Under the pieces are notes generated by a model that was not told the DNA's origin, did not search any database, and was given only the letters and a program-made list of their open reading frames with translations. Shown one piece after another: positions 15,481 through 27,400 of a stretch of DNA of 64,000 nt. Every line of letters starts with the position of its first letter. The first letter of the stretch is position 1. The position numbers and the translations under genes are program-made. Source of the stretch: Primulina eburnea (taxonomy: Eukaryota; Streptophyta; Magnoliopsida; Lamiales; Gesneriaceae); contig NC_133105.1 in assembly GCF_022965805.1 (NCBI RefSeq), positions 1,054,001 to 1,118,000 of the forward strand, given 5' to 3'.

Positions 15481-16069
15481 GACTGCGTTTGGTTGCAGGA
15501 TAAAATAAACTAATGATTAGTATGTAAATAATAAAGAAAATGATTGTTGTAGAGACCTAATATATGGTAGTATGTTTGGTAAGATTTTTAAGAATAGGAT
15601 AATTTTGAAATTTTTTATGAAAGGACAAAATTGCCCTTCCTCTTTTATTTTTCTTCTTCCACTCCGACGGCGGCGGTCCGGCGGTTCGATGGTGGTCCGA
15701 CGGCGACGGCGGTCCGGCGGCCACGTTCTGGCGACGGCGGTTCGGTGACGGCTGTGAGGTGGCGTCCGGCGAGTGTCCGGCGAGGGCGGCAGCGGCGGCG
15801 AGTGTCCGGCAACCCTCCGGCGAGGGCGGCGGTCCGGCAACCGAGGTGGTTCAATAGTGGTGAAGGAAAAAGGGTAAAATTGGAAAGAGAGTAGTGATAA
15901 AGGAGGGATTAATAATCTTACGGATGAAGGAGGTATTATTTAATCACACGTAATACCACCTAATCACTTATAGGAGAGATTGAGCTGAATAAATAAAAAT
16001 CGTACCAAACGCATGATAAAGTGTGATAAAAAATTTAATCCTTCCTAATCCGGCCTACCAAACGCAGCC
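15481..16069. mobile_element. PIF/Harbinger-type MITE with a GC-rich core
   Basis: The inverted ends are GACTGCGTTTGGTTGCAGGA at the left and, read inward from the right, GGCTGCGTTTGGTAGGCCGG. A TAA duplication flanks them (15478-15480 and 16070-16072). A TWA target site and a CGTTTGG-like end are typical of Tourist/PIF-Harbinger MITEs. The 589-bp element has AT-rich arms around a GC-rich core at about 15660-15850, made of CGGCGG/GTCCGGC repeats. Open frames there (Arg/Pro-rich) follow from the repeat composition and are not convincing genes. No transposase is encoded. Confidence 0.72.
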
Positions 16070-16558
16070 TAAGTGCAAATCAAACCGACAAGTTAAAACA
16101 CACTAGGAAGCAAGCTCTATACAATAAATTTTATCGAAAAATTATGGGTAAAAAAAATTGAACTCGTGATTTTTTTAAGTCGCACTCACATACTCTATCA
16201 ATTCAAACACAATGTAAGATTATTTATGTATTTTTAGAACAACATCATGTTGAGACGGGATGTCGATTTTTTTGTTGTAAGCTCGGCTTACACAAATTAA
16301 TTTCAAGAAATTATAGAATCCAGTCTTCGTGGTTTACAACAGTGATTAAACAAGTGAAACAAGGTCCCGCTAGAGGAAAATAATAATTAAACACACGTGT
16401 TTTGATAGAACATTTCAATTTGAATTTGTATTTGTTTGGGGCATAAAGAATACGGATATTCCCGATTATTCGTGGCGGTTTGCAGCCAACGTGGAAAAAA
16501 CAGAAATTCTGGTCGGTTACCGATCATCGATGATGACTTTGCATCATCAAATTATCAG

Positions 16559-16678
16559 GAGTGGGTATCATGTAAGACCGTTTCACGGATTTTAATCTGT
16601 GAGACAGGTAACCCTACTCATATTCACAATAAAAAATAATAATACGACTCGTGAGACCGTCTCAGACAAGTTTTTGTC
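16559..16678 (-). mobile_element. ~180-bp MULE-type MITE, internally deleted copy
   Basis: The two ends (TGTAAGACCGTTTCACGGAT and ...CGTCTCAGACAAGTTTTTGTC) and the CCTACTCATATTCACAATAA segment are present. The central part (the ACTTTTTATGC and CATCCATGAA region of other copies) is missing, leaving about 120 bp. The possible 9-bp duplication has decayed (AATTATCAG against AATTATTAT). Confidence 0.72.
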
Positions 16679-18402
16679 AATTATTATTAATCTAGTAAAG
16701 TGATTGGACTCACATTTGGGATTTCAAATCTATAATTAGTAAATTTAACTGATAGTAAATCTCAAATTTCAAGTAATTTATTTTAATCATCTCACGTATC
16801 TAAATCCTTACGTCCAATCAAAACATTTTCAAGTGACGACTAAGATTGTGGCTGGGCCCAAGTTCAACTTATATAAGCAACCCGATAAAAGTATAATAAG
16901 ATAACTGTGAGATAAATCGAGTTTATATTTGGATCTTCAGCCCAATTAAAATATCGGGCTGAACTTTGTTTCAATGGGCTCGGCGTATGCAATAAAACTA
17001 TAAACGTGTTTTTGGTATAAATGTGTTTTTTGATATATCGACATTAAAGACGTCATCATATGTTGGTAGTTTGATCTCAACTCGAAGCATTATAATTTTG
17101 TGGGTCAGGCTATATACATCCAGTGACAATAACAATATGTATACCTAAAATTCATAATATCGAAGGATCGAGGGTTCGATTCATATTGATCTCTTGATTT
17201 GATCATATATGGTTTTAAGGATAGTATATGGAATTTTATATGTAAATGCATAGAAAGACAAAACTGGGAGAGATAAAATGGACGGAATAGGGGAAAATGG
17301 AGCTACGGGGAATCAAATCGTTACTCATTCTCAATAGTTATTGAATTTGTATGATTTTGTTAGTTGTCTCACATTGGTTATATAAATTCTCTGAGAGTTG
17401 CATATATAAAATTTGACAATCCTCCTCCCCTGAACTAATTTTTGGTGTTGAGTTATATCAAAGTCTCAATATTAACAGATTCAATTATACGACGAAATCA
17501 ATATATAAGCACAGAAAATCTTTGTCATTTCTTGAGTTAATGTTCATGTCTGTGATAATTACGTATAAATGATAATTATAACTTCCCATCACGTAAATAT
17601 TAATGTTAATTTGATCTATGCACCTTAATTGTATATTACCTTTTGTAAAAAATTGGTAAACGGAATTAGATGTTTGTTCTTTCAATATTTTCATTATATT
17701 TGATTGCATTTATAGTCACTGGAATCCAAATTTTTCAACAAAAGAAAAACTAAATTTTATTGCATGGAAAGTTAATAAAGAAAAACCTGATTATTATACA
17801 TAACGAGGGTTAAATCAACGTGCCATGTAAAATAATTTTTGAAATAGTTTGCTAAGACCCTCTTCGATCATAACACCAATGTGGTGTGGTGTCGTGGTGG
17901 TGGATTCAATCTAGAGGTGTCACATTTATTTATTTTTTAAAATTATTTTGTTTAATTAAATAATATTTTTTGTAATTTTTTTTATTATTATGTAATTTTA
18001 AATAAATATAATTAGTCACTTGAATTTTTAAAATATTAATTATAAAATTATTAAATATTAATTATAAAATTTTTAATAAAATATAAATTTAATAAATAAC
18101 AAAATTAAATTATTAATGTGCTAAAAAATCAAATCATAAATAATTATTAAAAATTAAGATTTTTAAAAAAAATGAGTGTGTAGATGAGTTGGAGAAAATT
18201 TTACGGGACGTAAACTTCTAATGCGGTGGCTAAAGCCTCCCATTCCAAAACCCTAATTCGGAACATTTTTCCCTTAATTTTCTGGCTTCTCGATTTTGAA
18301 GCGATTTTGTGTGAGCTAAGTGGAATCTGCCCGTAGATATCAGAAAGCCCTTTTAACTGATTAACGTAAAAACTAAATCTTTGTTTTGTCGAGGTAAAAT
18401 AA
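16679..18402. other. Spacer and OXA1 upstream region
   Basis: AT-rich spacer. A GGGTTCGATTC segment near 17172 resembles a pol III B-box, but no tRNA fold accompanies it. The last 200 bases before the OXA1 ATG carry a telo-box and are probably promoter and 5' leader. Confidence 0.5.
18248..18256 (+). promoter_or_regulatory. Telo-box (AAACCCTAA) upstream of OXA1
   Basis: AAACCCTAA lies 147 bases before the ATG. Telo-boxes are common in promoters or leaders of plant genes for ribosomal and mitochondrial biogenesis, which fits this gene. Confidence 0.5.
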
Positions 18403-21400
18403 ATGGCCTACAGGCGGAGCATCACAGCTAGAGGACAGCTGTTTTATCAACTGCGGGATCGAATCGCCCCCTCATTTTCACACATTCATCGTGCTGAGAA
18501 CCATCTTGAAGAATCGCATACCAATGCCACTTCCAGGAACGATGGAATCCCAAATTTTTTTCAGCAACGTTGTTTTTTCGGCCGCGAAAATGGGTTCGGA
18601 AAGCTTAATGGGACGAAAAAGATGTTTCAAGATCATAAATTTACGATTTCGGCCTGCTGTGGGTTTGCTTTTGCCAGGAATTTCTCGAGTGGTGGTGTTG
18701 GAGAAGGAGCGGCTGATAATATTGAGATTATGTCTGATGTGGCTGATGCATTCGGGGATAAAGCTGTGGAGTTGGCTGCGCAGGTGGCGCCGGTGGTGAA
18801 TGAGGTGGCAGCTGTAGCGGCAGATTCGATCTTTCCTGTGGCGGCGCTCCAGTACTTGATTGGTTATGTGCATATGCATACGGGATTTAATTGGTGAGGA
18901 CATTTAGATTTCACACACTATAAAGTTTTATCCTTCTCATAGATTTAGCGCAATACAGCTGCTGCAAGGGAAATAATTATTATCAAAACTACAACTTTAA
19001 TGGTAAATGTGTGGTCTATAGCACAGAGATATGGAAGTTTGGCTTTCATGGGAAATTTTATTTAAAACCAGCAAATGCGGGTGGCAAATCGAAAGACTGG
19101 ACTATTCAAAGACACTTTAGTAATTATGGGAAAGTTTTATTGATTGAAATTTTGAGAATTTTGGTGGCATTTATGACTGCCACTTATATTATGAACTCAT
19201 TGTTGAAAGTGTGATTTGGAGTATGAGCGAACACCACATACTTTAAGCATTTTATCGATGTGACCCATGTGGCTGTGGCTGTTCTTTTGTATGTGATGGA
19301 AAGGAGACCTTTTAAGGCGTATTAATAATCTTATGATTGCTTTGAAATGTAAGTTGGAATTTAATTGGGTTGGTTGTGCTTTGCATTGTTGATTGGCTAA
19401 GTGACGATGATCTCTTCAAAATTTAAATTGTGTTAGGTGGGCTTCAATTGCATTGACAACTATTCTGATCCGTGGGATTCAGCTGCCTCTTATGATAAAT
19501 CAGCTGATTTCTACTTCAAAATTAACTGTAAGGGTCGTAGCTGCACGTTCTTTTCATTGCATTTTGTTGTTCATTCAGCTTTTCGTGACACTACCTGGCA
19601 TATGACACTACCTGGCATATTGAAGTGCCTATTTCTTTCTTACTCGTGTCTGCATACTTTGTCATGGAAATCTCCATCCAATTTACTCCATAGTTACGAG
19701 TGACAAGGGGGTGGACTGATAAATAAGATTTTAGTTTGGTACTATGTGAAATGAAATTTACTTGTCATCTCCCCCAAACTTTTTACTCTGTGCAGTAGAG
19801 GAGAGGGAGAAAACAAAAAATTGAGTTCTTGATAGAATACTTGCTGAATCTAATGAATGTTAAACTGCGGGATGTGCAAAAATTACTGTGGAACAATAGC
19901 AAAGTTCAGGACACAACACCATGTTTCGTCTCATGGGTGATGGAATTCCTAAACCACTGTTATTATTTCATCCTGTCTCCGTTTGTGGTTTAGACCTAGT
20001 TCGATTCTTGGTCAATGGATCAAACTTATGTGGTGGTTCCAGGACCTAACACTGCAATTACTTAAAAGCACTATCTGATGCTATTACATTTCAAAGCAAG
20101 TACACGATCAATGGGCCAAAAGTTAGAAATCCTACTTGTTTGGCCATTGGCCATCGCCTGCCTGCTCTCAGAGCTTTCTTAAGATGCTGCCATGTCCTCT
20201 AAATATGACAATTGTTCAACTTATTTCTTTGTATCTCTTGAATGGTGACATGTTGATGGTATTGCATACTCTTGCGCAGCTTTTACGGCCACGATTGGAG
20301 GAGATTAAGGAAGAAATGCAAAATAAGGTATGATCCTCAGAATCTTGTTTGCTATAGTATATCGTTGATCAACAATAAACAGCTTTTTGATGAAGTTTTA
20401 TTCTTTAAAAACTAGTTTCTCTTTCCTGGAATCTTGTATATTTACTCTTCCATTGTCACACTCGTTGATTGTTTCACAGGACATGAGTCCTGATGCTGTT
20501 GCTGATGGTCAGGCAAGGATTAAAGAATTATTAAAGGAGTAAGTAGCTTTATATTTTTATTGAATGAGAGAGCCATCGTAAATGTCTCGTCAGAGCTCTC
20601 TGCTCCTCTATGTGGTTAGGGATTAATATATTTCTTATACTTGATTATATATCTAGGTCCTTAGGAGAGCCGGTTGCCAGCATATGCGAAATTAAACATT
20701 CTCAAATGAATAAATTATTAGATTTAATTCTTAGGATTGATTTCACTTTTTGTGTTGCAGGTATGGTGTTACTCCATTCACCCCTTTAAAGGGACTTCTT
20801 ATTTCCGGTCCCATCTTTTGCAGTTTCTTCTTTGCTGTAAGATGACATTATTTATGCTCCATAGCACAGATGGTGCTGTCTCCTTTCCATTTTAATGTCC
20901 CTATATAAATATATAAAAACTTCTTTACCATTTGACAGTATCTATGTGCAGATTAGAAAATTGACAGAAAATGTTCCATCATTTAAAGAGGGAGGAGCAT
21001 TATGGTTTACCGATTTGACAACTCCTGATAGCTTGTTTATTCTTCCAGTTTTAACGGCTTTAACATTTTGGATCACAGTGGAGGTTAGCATCCTTTCTCT
21101 CCCATGTTTTTCAGTCTCTGCTTGATGATTTGAAGTTGTAACGAGTTCAAGAAATTTTCTTGCTTACTATTTATACATTAATTCAATTTTCCACGTGATC
21201 ATTCAATCTAAAACCAGGGATCTTGCACGGTATGTTAAAAAAATGGAGATTACCATCCCTGATTAGTGATTGCGATTAAAAGTAGAATTTAATTTGTGCG
21301 TGGATTTTGCTCTACTGCTGTGGCAATTATGGTATTGGGGACATGATTTGTTCGCATATGAATCCTCAGATTTCATGTCTCTCTCCTTTTGTCTTTCATC

Positions 21401-22053
21401 GACCTTCCCTTTTTAGTGCAATGCCCAGGAAGGATTAGAAGGCAACCCTACAGCTAACACCATCAAGAATGTGTCGAGGGTGTTTGCCGTACTGACAATT
21501 CCTTTAACCGCAAGTTTTCCGAAGGTAATTGCTTTAGCTTATAATATTATTTTTTGCATTGAATTTTTAAAATTAGCTCGCCCCTCTTGTTACTGGCACT
21601 CATAATATAAAGATTTGCCTCCACCTTGATCTTTTGTTTATATCTGATGGGGTACACAGGCTATTTTCTGCTACTGGATTACCTCCAACTTGTTTTCACT
21701 CGCTTATGGTTTAGGTTAGTCATGTTATATCACAATTATCATTTCATATTTCTTCCAGTTTCTTGGATTTTTACAGGGTGAAACGAATCCTTTTGGTTTC
21801 AGTGATAAAGAAGCCTGATGTTAAAAAGTTATTGGGCGTGCCAATTATACCCGTGGTGAAGCCTTTGATTGATCAAAAGCCAGGTTTTTCACTTTCTGAA
21901 GTAGTAAAGAAGTACGCAGCAGCCTCTTCATCCGATAGGGTTTCGTCACAATTACCTGCAAGTCCAAAAAACGCTTCTCCATCTGTGCTCAGCCAGCGGA
22001 TTAAGAGCTTAGAGAAAGAAGTTAAAGGACGGAAGAAAGACGAGAACAGGTGA
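18403..22053 (+). CDS. OXA1: Mitochondrial inner-membrane insertase OXA1 (YidC/Oxa1/Alb3 family)
   Basis: Nine exons: 18403-18893, 19437-19527, 20280-20327, 20480-20538, 20761-20836, 20952-21083, 21417-21524, 21660-21714 and 21803-22053. They join to 1311 bases, 436 aa. The N-terminus (MAYRRSITARGQLFYQLRDR) is basic and Ser/Arg-rich, like a mitochondrial presequence. The insertase core follows: FNWWASIALTTILIRGIQLP, then a cytosolic/matrix loop (LLRPRLEEIKEEMQNK), membrane segments LLISGPIFCSFFFA, LFILPVLTALTFWITV and VFAVLTIPLTASFP, and FCYWITSNLFSLAYGL. The C-terminal tail is Lys-rich (RIKSLEKEVKGRKKDENR), as in Oxa1 proteins that contact mitoribosomes. The protein inserts mitochondrially encoded and imported membrane proteins into the inner membrane. 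Every intron is GT-AG with consistent phase, so the gene looks intact. Confidence 0.94.
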
Positions 22054-24433
22054 TGAAAAGGGCGATTTTTTGGATCAATGTTCACTAAAGCTTGATAGGC
22101 ATATCGAATGTTTGAATGTACTTAAAAATAATCTTAATTTATACTCATACGGGTAGTTAATCTACATGCATGGAATCGGAGATGAGATGCCACTGTGAAG
22201 CAATAAATTTATGTAAAAGTGAGTATATTTTTTTGGAGGTACTGATATTGGTTTTCAATAATTAAGAGGACTTTATCTATCTTAGCCTTCCTATTTCACA
22301 TGAAAATAAACATAAAGTGAAATAGGTTTTGATTGGTATTTTGGGTATTCGAGCTAGGTAATTTTTTTGGTGCCTTTTCGTTTGGATAGGTTTTCAGGTA
22401 ACGATTACAATAATTTGATGGAAAGTTGAAAGGGTTGGTATGCTCCTAATTTTATTTCTAATAGAAAATTTCTAAGCCTCTATCAATGACATCATGTATT
22501 TGGAAATTTTTTTGGGTCAAATCCAAATAATAAGTATTTTCTAAGATATCTCTCCGTGATATGGGCAGACGAGAAACGACTCCATGTATGATATAGACTA
22601 AGTCAAATGACAAAAATTAGTCACCGGAAATTCGATGTTCGACTAAATATATCTTATTTCCGACCATAACATTTTACATAATTAAAATTTTAAAACTTAC
22701 ACGGAATAAAAAAAAATTATACACGGAGATCATCCCAATTATTCTTATATGTTTTAAATTTATTTTTTTTCCATTTTTTCAAATAGACTGATTAATCTAA
22801 TCTATAAAAAATATTTTTTTTTTTTAAAAAAAAACACTTAACCATGCGAAAAGTGTCCCCACGAGACTCATCCACAGGATTGTATCCTTGCACGCGGAAA
22901 CATCCTCGTCCATAATATTCACCCGGGCGAGATTTTCAAGGACGTGTCTCATCTGCCATTGAAAATGGCATTAAGTTTTATAGATTAGTAGGCCGACCAT
23001 TTCTTACTTTGGAAGAAGTCAGAAATTAAAGCCCCGTTCTTCATGTAAATGAGACAAAAATTTTAATTGTTTCGATTAATTTTGAGAAAATCTAAATTGC
23101 TGGATTGACCAAGAATTATTATGTATATTATATTTGATATAACCAAAAATTGAGATTACACTACGAGAGAAAAACTGCTAGCACGTGGGTATCAGCTGAT
23201 ATTCGAATAAGACAAGTCCATCAAAGCAAATTGAGTGATACATAAGAGTTATTCGACTAAGACACACAGATACTTGAGTCATTATTTGCAAAATAAAAAT
23301 TTCAATGAGTTGAGTTGATTTATTTATAGATTTTCCGATAATTTTGCGGGTTTTAGTATGTGGATTTATGAGCATTGAAAAACAACTCTAATAAATAATT
23401 AAAAATAGACTAAGTCTTATTTAATGGATTGAATAAAGAGCCCAATCTAATGGTCTAAATAATAATTAGGTCATGACTCATCCATTTTTATATTTATTAT
23501 TATTTATGTAGATAGTTCTTGAGTTGCTCCCTTGATATTTTAATAATATAATATAAATATATATAAAATAAATAGATTTCAATTCTTTCGAGTATTTATT
23601 TTTGAACAATGGTTTGAGTAGCTCGCGAATATGTTCGGATCTTTCGAGCCGAACTTGAATCAGAATTATTTTTTCAGATCTGTCTCACAAATCGTCTCAC
23701 ACAAATTCTTGTCCATACCGAAATAAGCCATAAGCATATTTTTTTCAAAGTCTCGATACATCCATGAAAATAACTATAAATCATGAGACGAGTTAATTAT
23801 ATTTATATTTATAATAAAAATTAATATTTTTCATCAGTGATGATCATAATATAATTTCACAAGAACGTTTGTATAAAAATAAACAATCTATAATAATTAA
23901 TGTATGTGCATTTAATATGTAAGTGTTAGATAATATAAATTAGTTTCCTAGCAATACCCATACCGCAATACATAAGTACGGGTGACATTATAGACTATAG
24001 AGCGGGCTGCTTTTAAGCCCTGCTAATTGGTCCGATAAAAATTATAATCGAGGAGACGATCTAATTCGGAAATTCGTTTCGGTTTCGTTTAATCTCGAAA
24101 TATGAGATTTTTACGTTTAAAAAAATTAAAAATAAAACTTGAAATTTAAGTTCATAGATGGTTGAAGAAGAAAATAAATAGAAATTTTTTGGTGATTGGT
24201 CGGTTGTTTAACATTCTAGGTTATCTGATTGTTGGAGTAGTTTAATTCTCAAAGTCAAAACTGTGACTCATTATATGTATATATATATATATTTCTGCCT
24301 CTGCCTTTTAATCTCCAAGTCAAACACCGCTGCGCTACCATTCGATCCTCGCATTTCGATCTCTCAATCTATAGAAACCCAGATTTACGTAGAAATTGTG
24401 GGTACATTTTCTGTGTATTTATAGTTTGAGGAG
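22054..24433. other. Spacer between OXA1 and LACS4
   Basis: AT-rich DNA with a 16-base TA run near 24275 just upstream of LACS4 and decayed MITE pieces at 23671-23870. No genes are recognised. Confidence 0.5.
23671..23870. mobile_element. Decayed MULE-type MITE fragments
   Basis: GATCTGTCTCACAAATCGTC with CTCACACAAATTCTTGTC (23677-23723) matches one end of the family. CATCCATGAAAATA and ATCATGAGACGAGTTAAT (23760-23800) match the other half. Order and spacing are disturbed. Confidence 0.45.
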
Positions 24434-27400
24434 ATGGCGGAGAAGAGATATATAGCAGAGGTGGCGCCTTCGAAGCCTGCAAAAGATGGGAAGCCGTCGA
24501 TGGGGCCGGTTTATCGAAGTATTTATGCTAAGGATGGGTTCCCGCCGCCGATTCCCGGGCTCGACTGCTGCTGGGATATTTTCAGGTATTCCTTTTTTTT
24601 TTTGGTTTGCATATTTTTAATTGAGCTGAATGAACCGAAGATTTTTCATTTTATGATGCAGATTGTTTAATTTGATTCATTACTTTTGAGATCGGGGGTT
24701 TAAGCTGGAAGGGTTTCTGTTAGTTTTGTATTTGTGAATTTTTTTGGTTATGCCTATGCATGGTTTGGAAACGGCAGTCAAGTCTATATTTTTTTTATCG
24801 CTCCTGAATTATGATAGGGAGACGATTGGCGCAGCTCTCCTCCAATGATTTTGTTTTAAAATTTAATTTATAGTTCTTTCAATAATAGTTATTTGTTGAT
24901 ATGATTCAAGACGTATTCGATGACAAGGGTGGCTGCTATGCATTTGGATCTGATTACTTTAAAAAGATTTAAAGCAGTAATTATTTTGTTTGAGAGCTGT
25001 GATCTGGCCCCCACAGTTATAGAAATAGTTCAAATTTTATGAAATTGACACGTCCACTCACGACCCTTTTTATTAACATATTCTTGTTTTTGCCTGTCCG
25101 TGTTTTTTTACTTTCCTTTGGATTTGGTGTTGTAAATTTTATTTTCCAAATATTATCAAGACATTTAGGTACGTTTCGTCTATAGAATGACGTCTCTACG
25201 TGCTCATGTGCAACAAAAGAACAGGATGAATGAAACAGGCTGCTCCAAAAAATTTACGTTCTTCTTATCACACTCTACCTGACACCTGCTAGGGTGTTAC
25301 TTCAACCACACCGGACTACCTAATATATTTTCTTTCATATTTTAATGAGCTATTATTTATCATGTTGGAAAATTCCTACACGCAAGTGTAATAGTTTCAT
25401 ATTTAAAAATTGGAAAGGAATGTTTGAAAAATGAAATCTTTAAGATTTGGTTGAATAGAAACAATTCACGAGGTGATGCAATTAAAATATAATGTGGGAA
25501 GTGGTCAGCTCATAAAAGTGACTGGGATATGAGCTCTTGGAGAGTCCATGCTTCCTATATTCTGGGCTCTGCTTGAAATTTTGATTTCCCAGATATCTTT
25601 TTCATCTTTATTTTCTTTGTTCATGTCACAGTCTATCAGTTGAGAAATATCCCAACAATCGAATGCTTGGCTGTCGTGAAATTGTCAGCGGGAAGGTACA
25701 ATTTCATTGTAATGATTATTTGGGGATCATGTGTACTGTCATCAAATTCATCTTTCATCTGATATTTCTTCTGTTCTATTAGTTTTAACATTGTGATGAT
25801 CTCTTGGCTAATCATTGTACTATATCTGCTTCACAAGCCTGGAAAATATGTGTGGCTTACTTACAAAGAAGTATACAACATAGTGCTGCAAGTTGGGAAT
25901 TCCATCCGTAGCTGTGGCTTGGAGGAAGTAAGGCTTGCCATCTTTTATTTTCACGAATCTTTATTGGTGATACTACTCCGATATGCTCCTTAAAATGTGA
26001 TACCCAAGTTTGTTTCAATTGGCATTAGTTTCCAACCGATTAACTGTCTTAATCAGATCACTTTAGGTCCACACTTCAACCCTTGCTTCCTAAATACAGA
26101 GTAGTCTTTCATGACTGAAATTAATAGCAAATTGTATACCACGCTTTCCCGTGTGCCCACCTTTTTAATCACACTTCATGAATTCATGCAGTTTAGACTT
26201 TTTTCTCCCCTGCTTCTGTTTTTGTGTAATTCCATGATTCGAAGTTACATTTTTGAATAATATCACTCACACTGACCAATTAACCGACTAACAATCTCAG
26301 GGTGGGCGATGTGGAATTTATGGTGCTAATTGTCCCGAGTGGATTATGAGTATGGAGGTACTTCCTTGATTCTATTTTTATGCCCTTTCTGGATTCATTC
26401 CTTCAAGCTTGTGAGCATACTTTACATTTTAAGTTTTTTATTTTCCTGTCATTATTGTCAACTATCTGATATGATAAAAATTGCTGCAGGCCTGTAATGC
26501 TCATGGACTTTATTGTGTCCCTTTATATGACACATTAGGTATGTATCATTCCTATTGTTTCATTTGTTTGTGCAGTTCATTTTGTGCCTTGAAAATGAAG
26601 CGTCTACCAGCTCATAGGCTTTTGCAGTATTCTGTTTTTTAAATGAAAGAACTAAGTCCAGTAGTTACTGTGAGATTTGATCCTTGCTCTTACCTGGTTT
26701 AGGTGCTGGGGCTGTGGAATTCATCATATGCCATGCTGAAGTTACTCTTACTTTTGTGGAGGAGAAAAAAATTTCTGAGGTACAGTTGTTAGAAGTTAGG
26801 ACATGGAATTATTGAGTTTCTTAGACATTTCGTGGGAAAGTTTTACCTATGTCTCTTTATCCATTTGTGTTAATAAAATTTTGGTCTTATATCTCTTGTG
26901 AGGCATGAGCACTTTTGGAGGCATTTAAAGATGTGGCTTTGGCCCTTGACTGTGAATAATCGAATCATGAGACCTGTGGATATGGAATCATGCAACTGAA
27001 TGCGACCCTTTATTTTATTTTTTGCAGCTGGTGAAAACTTTTTCACATTCATCAAAGTATTTGAGAAGTAAGTATGCGTTCAAGTCAAATTTCTTTGGAC
27101 TAATGGTTATCGGTTCAAATAAAGGTGGTGAATTTATAATTTTGCATCCTCAACTTCAGCAATTGTGAGCTTCGGGAAAGTCACTTCTCAGCAAAAGGAA
27201 GAGGCTGAAAAGTTTGGTGTGGCTATTTATTCTTGGGATGAATTTCTGTCACTGGTAAGCCTGCTGATTTTTTGTTATGGGTACATCCTTTGTGATATTT
27301 TAATTGGACTTGCTTCACACTGTGTAGATACTGGTCAACATCAAACAGCTTGGTTAATATTTTCTGCTCTACTTCATTTTTATCAGTGAAGTAATCTATA

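Noticed and set aside
15517..15894. Arg/Pro-rich open frames on both strands
   Set aside because: They arise from the CGGCGG-type repeats in the MITE core and are open on both strands at once.
17161..17185. Possible tRNA or SINE B-box (GGGTTCGATTC)
   Set aside because: No matching A-box, acceptor stem or poly-A tail with target duplication could be found.
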